A DNA stretch of 64,000 bases from Antedon bifida (Eukaryota; Echinodermata; Crinoidea; Comatulida; Antedonidae), in contig OY727094.1 of assembly GCA_963402885.1 (NCBI GenBank), positions 33,544,501 to 33,608,500 on the forward strand, in the 5' to 3' direction. The notes beneath the pieces are model-generated. The model was not told where the DNA came from and ran no database searches. It saw only the letters and a list, made by a program, of their open reading frames with translations. Below, piece by piece: positions 21,122 to 36,100 of this stretch. Positions within the stretch are counted from its first letter, which is position 1, and each line of letters begins with the position of its first letter. The position numbers and the translations under genes are program-made.

Positions 21122-24100
21122 GTAAGCTTTATTTTTGTTACATTAGTGAGAGTATCGTTATTGTAGAGCCAGGGTTCAATCCTGTCCTAGAGCCAGGGTT
21201 CAATCCTGTCCTACTGCCAGGGTTTAATCCTGCCCTTGTGCCAGGTTTGTACCATGCAACTCTTCACAATTTTACTCCCTACTGTAAGCCTAAATTGAGA
21301 GTTTATAAATATAAGCCTTATACAGTACAGTAGTTCAATATTCTGGGAGTTACTGTAAATACATTGCTGTGAAAATAATTATATATTTTAATTTAAAAAA
21401 ATATTAAAGCATTTGTTCGTCCAAAAAAATATATTAAGCATTTGTTTGTCCAAAAAAAATGTTTGATAATCAATTGATCGATGATTCAAAATATAATTTG
21501 GAAATTTAAAAAATTACATAATTCCCTTGATTGTAGATAAACTGTAAACAGACTTGGTAACCTAATTTCTAATATTAATCTATAATTAATTAAGGTTGCT
21601 ATTGTTAAGGAACCTGACCTACTTATTTCATACATGAATTACGCACTCAGCACATAGATTATAAACGGTATACTAATACCTAGATTCTCATGTTTACCAA
21701 CTATGATTTACTGAAACTTAAATAGGCATAGGTTGTGTTGCAAACTACTTAGAAGCATGGCTTAATTTTTATCAGTCGGTCGTCATTTAGAGCAACCACT
21801 CTTCATAAGGTTAATGTTAAGTGTATTTCAGTTAAATCGATAAAATGTTTTGCCGAGAGTTCAACATTTTATTAATAATTAGTTTTATTACTTTTACTTA
21901 ATTTCGTATCGTTTATTAATGATTACTGTAGTATTTTTAATATCTTTTTAAAGAGGTTGAATATTATATAGGCATTACCAGACTGTATATTAAATCAATA
22001 TCAAATGTTTTTATGATTTTATTCTTAACCTATCTCGGGTCTCTCCTCACCAGACATATTGTCTCATTGTAAAAACATTTACAGAAAATACAGGGATTTA
22101 CCATCTGCTATTCAGCACATATTTTTCTAACACTTTTTATCAGTCATATAAATTTGATTTATTTTATGGTACATATATTCTACAATACCATGGCAACACA
22201 TTTTCATAACAGATTGAATAGATACATACTGTACTATCTTACATCCTTGATCCTATAGTACTTTTAAATTAATTACTTTATCAACGCATCTTCTTAGAAT
22301 AATTCACCAAAGAGGCTAGTCGTCCTGTCAAGATAATTTTTGATAAGCCCTGTTTTTCCCATTTTGTAACGTATCCACTTATTGGTAATTATGCTAACAT
22401 GTACATGATAATTTGCTGTAGTAATCGTTGACAATCGGGTCGTATCTCCTGCTTATTGAATGGTTCCTATTCGATTTGCCATATTTCCTGTGTATTGGTA
22501 GTTACAACAAGCCCGTTTATTATGAGAATGTTGTTATGACTCAAACTTTATTATTATAGAGTATTTTGTAAGGAACCTTGCCGTCTGCTAAACTACTTAA
22601 ATCGCGATCCTTATTACTTTAAGGATAATTGATGTAATTACATATACAGATATTTTATACACAGATTAAAAAAATTCTACATTTTAGAAAATACAAAATT
22701 GAATTATATTGGCTCAAGATTTGTTGTTTTTGAAGCTGTAAAATAAGAATTAAGATTGACGTTTTTTGAAAAATAACTTTTTATATTTTAATATCTCTTT
22801 GACATTTAATAATCTCTAGTATTAATTTGAAAGGTAGAGCATTAATTATGTCATCTTCAAGATAACATTGTGGGTATATAAAGCATTTATTACGTAGGTA
22901 AAAATATTGTTTTACACTTTATTTTGATTTATTTTTAGTATGGCTCATTATACAAAAAATATACAATCAGAAAATCTTTATTATTTAATGCAGAAAAAAA
23001 ACAAATAAATAAAAAATGTAAATGTAAGTATATATTATATACTGTAATTATTATTGATATAAATGCTATATTATATTTATTATTAATTTTTAAGATTTTT
23101 TTTAATGGAGAACAAATTTAGCCTACAGTTACACAAATTATTAAAACACAGTTAAATTTCATTTTTTCATTTATTTATTCGACCAAAACACAGATACAGA
23201 ACAGAAACAAAGCACAATGGTCAGGGGCAACTAAAGCAAAACAATTACTATAACTCAAAGAGTCATTTGCCCCTTAAAAAACATCGAAATACAAAAAATA
23301 TTGCAACATTGCAACATTATTACCCCAGTCAATTTTTGCATCTAACACATACAGTATGGAAACATACTCCCATAATGCAGCTAGATAGTAATCAGCGTAA
23401 ATTTAAAAAAAAATATTTAAAAAAAGAATGTATTTTTAATGTAGCCTGTCTCTTTAATATAGATGATTATAAATGTTACCTTTGACAACATTCCAGTTTA
23501 CCTTTCACGTTTAATTTTAAAACCGTACAATTTTGCCTTGAAGTCAAAGGGAAAGTAGGGCTGTTCATCGAAAGTGTAAAGATGATATGAAATGTCTAGA
23601 TTTGAAAACACCATAAATCGCTCTAGGTGTTAACATCATCTTGTCATGACAAAAAGAGAAGAAATTAAGTACACTGCTGTCTGTGTCTTTTTGGACTACA
23701 TAATTTATTTATGTTTGTACAAAGAAACATTTTTTCCTTTCAATTTAATATTTTTGCTGTGATTAACTATACTGTAGTTCAAGTTTTTACTAAAATAAAT
23801 TAATATATAATAAAGTACATAGCTTAGTAAGATTCCTAACAATTTAAATTTCATTAACTACTGTCAATAGAATGGTTGATTCAGTGGTTGGGGCGGGAGG
23901 GAAATTGAATGCTTTTTAAAAATTATACTGTAATTTATGGAGAACCACCTCAGCTAGGCCTTCACTCCCCACTTGATATAAAGAAATTTACGTACAGTAT
24001 TGAGTTTGGGAAAATGGATTCTCAACTTTCTAAAGAGTGGGAAAGGAAGAAATAATATTATGTTATCACAAGCAATAAATAATAATCAGTAAAACTATAT

Positions 24101-27100
24101 TATTGGTTTAAATTAATAATTTTACTGACTGCATATTTTATATCGACGACAAGCTAATCACTTGACCATATGACTCAGATCGTTGACTCGTCAAGTGTCC
24201 ACTACATGCAGAGTTTGTCTCGTATAAATGTGAGTATCGTTAATAGTATCATTTTAAAAAGACATTTTTAAGGGACACTTAGGTCTAAATCACTGAACAT
24301 ATATATGCTTTCATATTTAAGAAAAAGGAAAATCACAAAAAACATACAGAGCAGTAAATAAATAAACAATAATTTTATTCTACAAATTACGACGACCACC
24401 TGTATCATTTTTAGGCTGAATAGGATCAGCCACAAAATAACATTGACCCTGACAAAAAAAGAACTATAAAATTTATTAGAAGAATTTATATTTTAATAAT
24501 ATTATTTTTTAATTACTAGTACTACTGTAAAAACAAATTTCTATTTGGCCCTTTATTAATAATAATACACTTTCATAAAGCGCTATTTACTGATGTCTCA
24601 CAGCACTAAAAGACCAACTAAAATTATTGAAAAAGGTGAGATTTTAGAAGTGACTTGAAGCTTATAAGATTTACATTACATTGACGGAAATGGAGTAGAA
24701 GCTGGTTCCAAACTAAAATTAAATTATCATTTAAAATCATTTTTTAATATAATTCATGATAATGGCTTCCTTTTACAATTAAAGTTTAAATTAACAATGC
24801 CATTTAAATTACTGTATTATAATTACATTTCATAACTTTCACTTATTTGTTATATTCAATATTAAAACAATGTTTCATATTCGTAGTTGGTTTTATTTTC
24901 ACTGTAAACACCATTAAATTTTAAAGCCTTTCTCTAGACACAGTGATTATATCTTACACATTATTTGTAGGCCTAACGATAATGACTTTTTCTATTGTCC
25001 TCAAACAGCTGCATGTTTGACCCTTGTTCATTATCCAAGCTCATTTTCTATTGTTGATAAACAGCTGCTCAGCTGACCGTAAACATGAATCAATAAATAA
25101 ACATCATTCATTATACGACCATCAATCATGTATTCCCCGCGACAACAAAATATAACATTAATATCACATTCAACTTGCAACTCATACCCCCTTCCAATCT
25201 AATCTCATTTACTACATATCCCTATGGACTCGACAAGTCATACACCCCTGGTCATCTATCTCATTTATATCCCTGTTGGGATTCTCCCCCTTGACACTCT
25301 CCAATTAATTAAATAAAGATTGAACATTCCTAAGCCGTACGATTCCCACATGCTTTTTGTGTCTCCCTTTATGCAGTTTTACATCGTTCAAGATCCGCTT
25401 AAAATTTTATTTATTCGTTTTGCAACAAAAAATAAATCATTTCAGTATTGACTTTTTCTTAGCACTCATCCTATGTTTTGTATTTTTACTGTTTATTTAT
25501 TAGGGAAGGGGTTAGACTTGTTGCCCCTTGCTTTTGCTATTAATACCGTTTGGTCGTTAGTGCAGCATATGTGCCGCCATAGGGTCCTGCATGCAGACGT
25601 TCACCTGTTGAAGATTAAGTCAAATCTCAAGTGTACTATTTGTCTATACTAGTTTCTACTAGGTTTAATCTTGTAGCTGTTTAAATGTTGGGTTTTTTTT
25701 ACACTAACCATATTGAAGTAGTTAATCTTACTGATGCCTGCAAATACTACACTACCCTTAATTCCACCCTGCTTCTTATAGCCATGCCTCTTTGTATTAC
25801 CTCCTACAAATTACAATCTTCTCACCCACCTTAAGATAAACTATATATATGTGCCTGTCGTTACTTTATTAGAAAAAAATAATAAATGTCAACAAACAAG
25901 ACTAAGACAATTTTATACCTTCAAATTTTAACTTTTCAAACATTAAAAATTATTGTTCCGACAATTCAAATACTAACAATTTAATATTTTTATTGCTTCC
26001 TTTTTCATACTAAAAGTTTCTCCAATTGATGACCGGTTTGAAACCGGGGTTTATTTTTGGTCTTAATATTTAATAAGTATACACAATGTATGTTAGTTGC
26101 GATGATATTTTATAAGTTTCATTTTTCAACATTCTAAAATATAATTAAAAGGACGATAATATACTTACTAATTCTTTGCAGAATCAATCAATTTAAAATT
26201 AAAGGTACAGTACAGGGTAATAAACTTGTTTAATCCAAGCCATAGGTCAGATATTAACCCTTAAAGCACTGCGTTTTAAGAGACTGTTTCGCTACACTAA
26301 ATTTTGAGATTTTATACGTAAGCTTAGCTTTAGACGACCAATTATTCTTACTCTATAAACACGTCAACACCTGGCTTCATCTAATCCCGTTACTTTTGTC
26401 GTTTACCGTATGTAATACAACCTAGTTATTCCCTGCGATTCGTAAGCTTCTACATAATAACGTGTCCCAATTTCCCTTTTGTACTGAAAATACCCAAGCA
26501 TTAACAAGTGACAGCGTTGCAGTTGGTCGTGCCGTCAGCTAATAATGTAACATTTCTGGACTTTTTATTATCATACCCAGAATATTTCCCCCAGATGACG
26601 GCGATGTGGGGACAGCCACAATGCCTGTATCATGTTAGATGTCCCTTAAATGTCCCTGTTAAATATTAATGGGAAATCTGTAGCACACAGGGATTTAATA
26701 TTTTCCCTTTTGTGCACTGACCAAATGGCCTCCAGCGACTACTGTATAATGCATATAGCAGAAACCCCTGAAATATGCTAATCTTGTTTTCTATTTAGAA
26801 TAGATCATGATAAAGTCTAATGGCTTTTGTAGACATTTTTGCTGGTATTTAACTCACTAAAAGGAAGGGGATTTTTATGTGTCTTTTTCCAAACTGAATG
26901 GATACTAAACAAGTATGGCTTTCTATTAAAAAATACACTTTTATTGTTACTATTGGTTTTACTGTTTTATTATTTAGCAAGTTTTATTGCAGTTAAATTC
27001 AACTAAAATCATATGTTAGTGGAGTTATAATGAAGTTACTGCAGTAACTGCAGTAGAAATCATTTCGATTCAAGTTACTTTCAATACAATAAAACAAAGC

Positions 27101-30100
27101 TAATTTACAACATACAGATAAATGTAACAATAGAATATTCTTACATTAGCACTATTCGACTGATAACCCTGATGTACATGAACTTTCAACGCTATTTCAT
27201 AAACCTATAATTTTTATTGTCTCATTTTTAATTAAAGTTGAATTTGCTTTTTGTTATTAATATTAAACATCACGTTTCATTGTTTACACAAAGAAATATT
27301 GTTGCAAATAAAATTGACACACAGTACTACTGTAACTACTAACACTTCTTATACATAAGGAAATAGAATTGGGGTAGGGTCGCAAAATTTATTCACCTGG
27401 CCCATTGATTTTAATACAAATACATGTAGCACACATTAATGATTAAATCATTGAATTTATAGCCGATAGCAATGAATAGTTGATAATATATAAAGTGGGT
27501 TAGGGGTTTACACAAATTATAAGCTGGAGTCGTAGATTTTTTTCAAAATCTCTAATTTAATGATTATTCGCAATTTTTAGCCTGTGGATACGAGCTATAT
27601 ACCTGAGGTTACAAAATCATTGTGATTTATTATTTTTAATAGTAATTGATCATGAAGTTCGCTCAAGATGTAGGCTGGCTTTACCTAGTATTACAATCCC
27701 TCCAGATACAAACTATCCTACGATTTTTACCAAATTGTCATTATCACCAATAGAAGTGACAAATGACATTTTTATTGTTCTGTTTTAGTAAGTCTTTAGC
27801 ATATGATGCAAGTCCACCTTGGACTTAAAACCACATCAAAATTTGGGGTAAACTACGGCTTGTCATCCTCTCCCCAAACTTGAACCAATCTTGGGTTCAA
27901 AGAAAATTATAGGTTGCAATATTTAATATTAATTTTCGTCAGATCATTCATTCATTGAATACAGTAATTGTATACAAAGGGACTCAAATGGCTTTGCTAA
28001 TTGAGTACATTTCTTGTTTACTACTTGGTATTGTGCTGACATTCAAAGCAAGAAGACCAATTTAACTGTTCCATTAACATTTCTAAGAAAATATTATTTT
28101 TTCGCATAATCTTCCTACTGTATACTAATTTTCAACAAAATTTACATTTATAATATTTATAAAAAAAATAGACCTATATTATAAGTACCACCGTGTCAAA
28201 ATTGTTGTACTTCATCTCCTAACAATTCGATACAATTCATGCTGGGGCATTTTCTAATTCTTCCAAACATGACACATAATGTAGTATTTTTTAAACGACC
28301 AAGAACATGTTTAGTAATTCCGTAGCATCTTTAGATGTCGCAGAGCGGTAAAAAATCCTTAAGACAAGTATAATATTTAGTATAATATTGATGAAATCTT
28401 AGTGAACTAACTTATTTATAATATATTTAAATTACATATTTTAAATTATATACAAGTTGACATTCATGGGGCTTTAAGTACAGCACTTACACTTAAGTAT
28501 GATGCATGTAAAACAGATTATTTATTATAAACATGCTTAAAATAATCCAAACCGATCTGTAACTTTTACATAAAACAACTGAAGTTATAATATTGATTTT
28601 CTGTTGACTCAAAGAAAAAATAATTAGGTACAGTATACAGAAATGAATGTTGTAAGTACAACACTCATTTATAGTACAAGACATTATTTATAATCATAGA
28701 CACAAGGTATGACGATATCTGTGTCAAGCCAGTGAAAATACGCAATAGGTTTTGTTTGTATCAGCCAGTCATAGCGGCGTGAAATTACAACTGTCTTTAT
28801 ACAGCAGATCAAGTTTTCAATCTGTGGGGATCGCATTGCCAGAACTGGGTCGGGTCATCGGAGAAGGTGTCGTCGCTAGCTGTATGGCATTTTGACCCTT
28901 CCTCCAGCAGCCTAGTTCTAGGATCAGCTGCCCTTTACGATGAAGCAAGACAAATTATGTTGACGACATTCGAAATTACAGATGCTACTCACTTCCAATT
29001 TATTCCACAGATAGCTTGTAATTGCCTGTATAACAAGCGCAATTTTGCCTTGAAACTTGTATGCTAACAACATTTCTGAATCACTCTACTAAATGCACCG
29101 ATAAAGTCTCGTATCATTTCTATACTAAAAATATCTGTTATTCCTATAACGTCCCCACGTTTATTTACATAATCAATATTTTTCACAGCATACAACAAAA
29201 AGCCTAATATAGTTGTCTTTGTTCACTACTGTATAATGAATATATTTAAGTGTATAAAATATAGCTAATTTAGCTGGGCTTAAACACCAGATGATGTGAT
29301 GCATAATTAATTATGCAAATAAGCCTTAAGCTTTCTTATTCTGTAAAACCAGGTCATCTGTAAAGTGAAATTATCACAGGCTAGGCTGTTTCTCAATGGA
29401 AATTTCAAGCCTAATAATATTAGTTACAATTAAAGTATGAACATTTGATTAAAAATAACAATGAAATATATTATCATATGTAATATTTTATTTGGTTTTC
29501 ATTCATTCAAGTTATGTAGTAGTACTGTACAACTCTACTATAATAAAATGAGTCTATCCCCATATTTTTATGTAAAATACCTAAAATTTATTTTTAAGGG
29601 GGTAGGCTTTTATCTGTTTAGTTTTAAAAAGGAATCTCTATTTTTCGGATTTAGAGAATATTTTTAGCGTAAATGTCATGGAGGAAATAATGGTATAATT
29701 TGTGCCCACATGCATACTGGGATTGCAATTTAAAAGATCAGAAAGACGGGGAGCTCAATTTTAACAATAAAAATACATTAAATTGTAGACAGACTCTATT
29801 CAACAATTTCCAATCTTTTATTCCAAGAATGAAAAGAATTCTGTACGACCTTCCAATCTTCTGTATGTTTGTTAATTGTGCATATGTAGGACAGAACAAA
29901 TGTTTAAGGGGAAATCACTAACAAAACCTATTGTAATAATAGAGTAGGACATTGTAGTAATATAGTGCGACATTGTAGTATTAAACAACAAAATTCACAA
30001 TATTTCTGATATTTTGTTGATACCGTTTCTTAATATTTTAAAATAAAACTTTGTACTCGTTTTTTGCAAGCAAAATTATGAAAAATTTAACGCACATAAA

Positions 30101-33100
30101 AATGATGTTCCAAATTGAATTATCCGATCGCTTTAACTTAATTGGTCGTCAATTTAAGTTTATTGCTTTTTCGTATGGTAACCTTCATCGTCACGGTTTT
30201 CAAGCGATATTATTATGCTTTAATAGTATATTTTTAAATTTATCATTTTGTGTAAATCTGGGGTTGTATGCTAGTTACTAAATCCTATCTGAGATATGCT
30301 AAAAAAATTAGATTAAAATAAAAATGTCAGAGGATCTGAAATTTTGAATTGCTTTTAATATCAACAAATTTCTTTAAAAACATTTTTGTTACAAGATACA
30401 AGATAACTTTATTGTCAAATAGTTCATCAACGAAATATTTAAAATTGGTTTTTCTCATGGCAACTTATTAAAAATAGAATAAAATCGGTAAAATGTTAAA
30501 ACACAAAGTAAAATACACAGTAACACTAAGTTATCTTATTGCCACACTGACCTGATGTAAAATGGACAGAAAAACACCTTTAAAATATCTTTAAGTTTAA
30601 TGTAATTGTAATCATAATTGGTGGCCATTTACTGTTGCCTATTATTGTACTCATGGGCTCTGCTAGTGTATTGTAAAGTAATCGCACAGTTATGACATTT
30701 TATATTGCAAAACAGCTTACTAATGTTAAAGGTCTTTTTACATTCAAATAGGCCTTTAAAGCTCCGTCTACACTATCAAACTAGTATTTTTTAGATCATT
30801 TTGTATATACCTCCGTCGTATCATTAACAAACTCTGGTGTCAGCGCCCCGGTGTGTGTAAACACTAGAGTTTTGTTGGAGATATGAAAATATGGAAAAAT
30901 ACAGTAGTGTTCATTTATCTTTTTAAATAAACCTTTTGCATGATGTAGAATAAATATATATTACAGTATGCACTGATGAAGGGCTAGTGTTGCCCGAAAG
31001 CTCTGCTAACTTTTCTGGCTATTTACTTTATCGTTTTGATTTAGCTTTTTGCTCTTTTTTTTGTCTCCATTGAGATCCAGCCACTGATAACCACAGCATT
31101 GTCATTTTGCCTTTGGATTTATATATTATAGTAGTTTGATTATGATTTTCCTTCATGGTTAGATTTGACTAGTTTTAAAGACCAATGCAATTCCATTGGG
31201 TTATCCCTAGTATCCTCTTAAGTGTAGTATACAGTATATATAAAATAAATAGTTGTCGGTCTTTTAAAAACCATTTTAAAAAGACAATTTTAATTACATG
31301 TGTTAGTATTAAAATTATTTTTTTACTTTTTTTGTTTTCTCAAAACTATACTAATATCAAAACTATACAAAATAGAATCACAATTACTTTTTCCACGAAA
31401 ATCTTGTATTCTTTTGAATTACTAGACTTTGTCTAGACCAGAATAACAGCAGTAGTTTAGAAAAGAGAATAGTTGCAATACTGAAAGTGGTGCGTTTGAC
31501 ATATACAGCACCACCCATTTTTTATGCAGATAATTTTGTCTGCATATAGAGGAAAACCATTGAAAGATACAGTCTTTAATTAGAGTATGGCTTCATTATA
31601 AACTTGTGTAATAGGATGGGATGGATTCATTCATTTTGACTTTATGGTCCTTCTTTCTTGTAAGTGAAGTCGTCATGAAGGTCGGCTTTCACGTCACGTA
31701 ATCCATACAAAATTTATAAATTAATTAATTTATGTTTATTTTATCTTTCAGCGCAAAGGATCCAACTATTCGTCCAACATGTAGGCACTGTGATATCATT
31801 ATGGTAGAGCTAACTAAGGTAAAAAGAAACTATTGAAATATAAACCTCAGATACAAACCATTAATAATAATAATAATATCCTGGATTTATATAGCGCCTA
31901 GTTGTGAAACCTCTAAGCTCTGTACATAAAACGATTAGTACGATAAAAGGGATTCCAACCATGCCAAAAAAAAACCAAACCGAAGTAAGGGGATACGCCT
32001 TTGTTGCTAACCAGGGATCGGTCTAATTGAACCCCTGTCAGCACCAGTTGTGTCTCGGTCATCCCGGACTCAGGCGCCTTCTGCCCTACTTAAACTAGAT
32101 CAAAACAATCTAGGTTGCATGGTAAAGGAGAAAAAAGTTGGACAAATTCTCTTCTGTACTGTCTAAATAAAGGTCTAATTCTAGTTAAGCTAGAACAGCT
32201 AAACACCCATCGTTCCACACATATTTCACACATTTTAATGTGATTTTATGACATTTTGGAACTTCTCTGCATCATGACCGGACATACTTAAAAATGATAA
32301 ACTACATGTTACATATATTTTGCACCATAATAAAGCGTTACTGTACATTTAAATTAAGTATGTTAGTTCGTGCTGTTTAGACTCAAGCCTGCCCCCACCC
32401 ACTTCAAATTGATATATTTGCATGATGTGATAGGCTAATCCTCAGCTATGTCTGCTCACATGCCTTGCATATTAATATACAGCAGGTGGGGGTAATACGA
32501 AACTCAAATTACAAGTTAACTGACGAATATTACCTGCAAACAGAAAGAGTAAAAGGTTGACTAGGGGACCTACATTCTGTGTTCGTCTGCCGAGAGTTCC
32601 TAATTCAAAAGATGCATTAAACCACCTCGGGGACATCCCAGTCAGTTCTAATTTTTAATATGTAACAGATTCATATTCATGATGCAAGCAAATTCATTCA
32701 TCTACATACATAGTATTTGTTTATTCAACTTATTCAATTAAATTTATTTTTAACTGTCGTCGAGTTGTAGAAAATTGCGTTTCTTCCCGTAGAGGCTTGC
32801 ATTGAGGCTGATTTGGAGATCAATTTGACACTTTCACGACACGACATTTTCATGTGAATGTTTCATTGTTACTGTACGTTGTATTGTCCATGTGAAATCA
32901 AGAGAGCGAGTGTCACAGATAATAAAACCTCTGATAGGCTCAGGCATTTTAAACTAGGGAACTGATCACAAGTTCATCTCGAAAAATGTGTCACATTCAT
33001 GTGACTTTTTCACAAATATTGTCATCTTAATCGTGGTATAATAATGACTATAATATATAACTAGCAGGTACAAAGGCGCTAGTATTGAACTTGCGGTTTA

Positions 33101-36100
33101 GGAGGAGATAGCTCAGTGCTATTCTAATATAGATTTTAGGACACTTTTACAAAGTCATACGGTAATTAGAAACTGTATTTAAATTAAAATACTGTAACAT
33201 CTCCCAATAAACAAATTTGCTATATTTTTTATAAAAAAAATATAATTTGAATTAAATTTATATCCATAAAGCATTTTTAACAAGTGGATCCAATGGGTAG
33301 AACAAGGGGTGGATCCAGTGGGTAGAACAAGGGGTGGATCCAGTGGGTAGAACTAGGAGTGGATCCAGTGGGTACAACTAGGGGTGGATCCAGTGGGTAG
33401 AACTAGGGGTGGATCCAGTGGGTAGAACTAGGAGTGGATCCAGTGGGTAGAACTAGGAGTGGATCCAGTGGGTAATAACTAGGGGTGGATCCAGTGGGTA
33501 GAACTAGGGGTGGATCCAGTGGGTAGAACTAGGGGTGGATCCAGTGGGTAGAACAAGGGGTGGATCCAGTGGGTAGAACAAGGGGTGGATCCAGTGGGTA
33601 TAACTAGGAGTGGATCCAGTGGGTAGAACTAGGGGTGGATCCAGTGGGTAGAACTAGGGGTGGATCCAGTGGGTAGAGCAAGGAGTGGATCCAGTGGGTA
33701 TAACTAGGGGTGGATCCAGTGGGTAATAACTAGGGGTGGATCCAGTGGGTAGAACTAGGGGTGGATCCAGTGGGTAGAACAAGGGGTGGATCCAGTGGGT
33801 ATAACTAGGAGTGGATCCAGTGGGTATAACTAGGAGTGGATCCAGTGGGTAGAATTAGGGGTGGATCCAGTGGGTAGAGCAAGGAGTGGATCCAGTGGGT
33901 ATAACTAGGGGTGGATCCAGTGGGTGGATCCAGTGGGTAGAACAAGGGGTGGATCCAGGGGTGTGCGCTTTTCCCTTTTTACAGCGAAAATGAAATTATG
34001 AACAATGTTTTGATTTTGACTTAATATAATATGTTTACACGTAGTCCTCCCCTATATATAAAAAAAATGTTGATCCACCCCTACAAGTTTTAATCATTCT
34101 TGGTCCGGTGGAAGTAACAATTGAAGGGCAATATCCTTTAGTAAGTTGGCCCCATTAATTTAAGAATAGAAAGGAAACAATAAGAAGTTGATAAGATTTA
34201 AGTATAATGTAGTAGTTCCTGTGGAGATACTAGAAACCAGCATAAAGCTCTGTCTACACTATCAAATTTTATGTGACAAAAAAATGTATATAATATATGG
34301 CATGATGATGTCGTATAACTACCATATTTGGGCATATCACTACCATGTTTGGCCACATCAAACTTTTTTTGTCACATAAAGTTTGATAGTGTAGACATGC
34401 TTAAGGTCCTTACTAATGTGATCAATTTTTGACATGATTTTATGGTTGCAGTCTTTAATTAATAATTGCCTATGATGGTAGAATAGGTTTGCCCATCTCA
34501 GCCTGTTATTTAATTTATAGGTAGACCTTTTATTTCAATGTTGATATGCTTACTATAATAACATACATCAATTTATGCCATCAATCTGTCAAATATCAAA
34601 GAGAGAAAACAACTCAAAATTTGCACTTGATTTACTGTGTTGTGTTTCTATGGAATACTGTCATTTTTTCTGTTCATATTAACAGTATTTTGTTAAATTT
34701 AAATTTCTTATAACAATTTTGAATCCTTTTCTTTAGGGTCTTACCCTGTATTATACCACACAATAAAGGATAGGATATCTAATGATATACTGTGCTTTGT
34801 TATTCAGGATGTCAATAAGAATGTTAGTACCAAAAACGAAACAAAAGTTTCTTAGAACCACTTACAAGAACAATACAATCACTATGGGCGTTTGAGGAAG
34901 TTTTTCTATTTTATGTTCATTGTATTCAGGGACTTCTTTTATTGAATTGGTTGGTTATCAAATTCAGAAAACAGAGAAGAAAAGTATTCATGAAATCAAA
35001 GCATTTTTTAAAAACAAAATTCTGTTTCTTCAAATAGATAAATTAAATAACTTTGTATTTAATATGGAAAACACCAGTCCTTATACTGTAAGATCTTTCT
35101 ACTACTCTTGTAACTATACAACCCATTTGTGTTCATCATTCATTAGAGAGAACAAAGACAGGCCTAAACTTTCTATTGTTTACTGTGATTTATTGAAAAG
35201 ATCTTAACAATTTCTAGTTGTCCTCATTGCCTATCCCAGAAGACCACTCTGCCCTTTCCCCAGCACCTGAAACTTGCCTAGAAGAACCCTGAAAAGTGAA
35301 AGGCCACTGCGTCCTAACCAGTATCACTAGAAAGTCCAATAGACCCTCCTTCTTTGGTGTAATGCCAAAGCCCTTAGGTATTAATATCACATTGAAAATG
35401 AAATATACACAAACAAAGTTCACAAGCATGACCTGGTTTCCATTAATAAAAAGGGGGAGGGAGAGAAGGGGTTAATAAGAAGGAAGTTAAGAAAAGGCAC
35501 ATTAACTAAGGTATTATTCTTATGAAATTTAATATGTTATTTGTGGGATATTATTATGACTTTGAACCCAGAGGATAATTGTATATTTTACAGGCATAAT
35601 AATCCAAGTTAGTCAGTAATTTGAGATCCTTTATTCATGAAATTTGAACATACCATTATGTCTACTTTGAGCTATAACTTAACTATTCTTGTTGGTATAA
35701 ACACTAACCAAGTCTGTTGTTAAAAATACCATATGGATTGGAAATTACTACAAACAATATGGATGAGCATGGAGGGGGATGCGCTGTGGAAAATTAAACC
35801 GGAATTAGGCCAATGCATGTGGTCAAAATGACCTTTTACATTAGAGCCAGCTGCCCACTGGGCATTTTAAGTATATCTGTAAAAGTTTACACCATAGAGT
35901 ATCCTTTGTCCAGGCCTAGATTTAATTGTATGCCTCAAGGTTGATTCCATCCTGTTAGTAATGCATGGTCATTTTACCTGGTCAATTGGGGACTACACAC
36001 TGTTGGGGGATTGCTTGATTGGACTATACCATTCTTAAAAAGGGGGAGTCAATATGATTACTATTTCAACACCTATTATTCAGATAATTTGTTGAAAGAT

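Larger units (their letters stand above)
21122..31751 (+). other. First coding-region intron of the zinc-finger gene
   Basis: A 10.6 kb intron from gtaagc to the acceptor at 31751, mostly AT-rich. It contains a 24-bp repeat (21161-21246), a LINE tail (23164-23276), a hammerhead-like repeat copy (30965-31131), a solo MITE end (30757-30786) and unique, GC-richer blocks at about 23490-23690, 24960-25400, 26430-26760 and 28740-29070 that could be cis-regulatory. I see no further coding exon. Confidence 0.7.

Noticed and set aside
34188..34379. Open frame over the MITE at 34243 (and similar frames at 2361-2693 and 54464-54673)
   Set aside because: These frames follow the MITE sequence and differ between copies.
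35214..35429. Minus-strand 71-codon frame in a GC-richer part of zinc-finger intron 2
   Set aside because: No splice signals or motif; the block may be regulatory but coding is unsupported.
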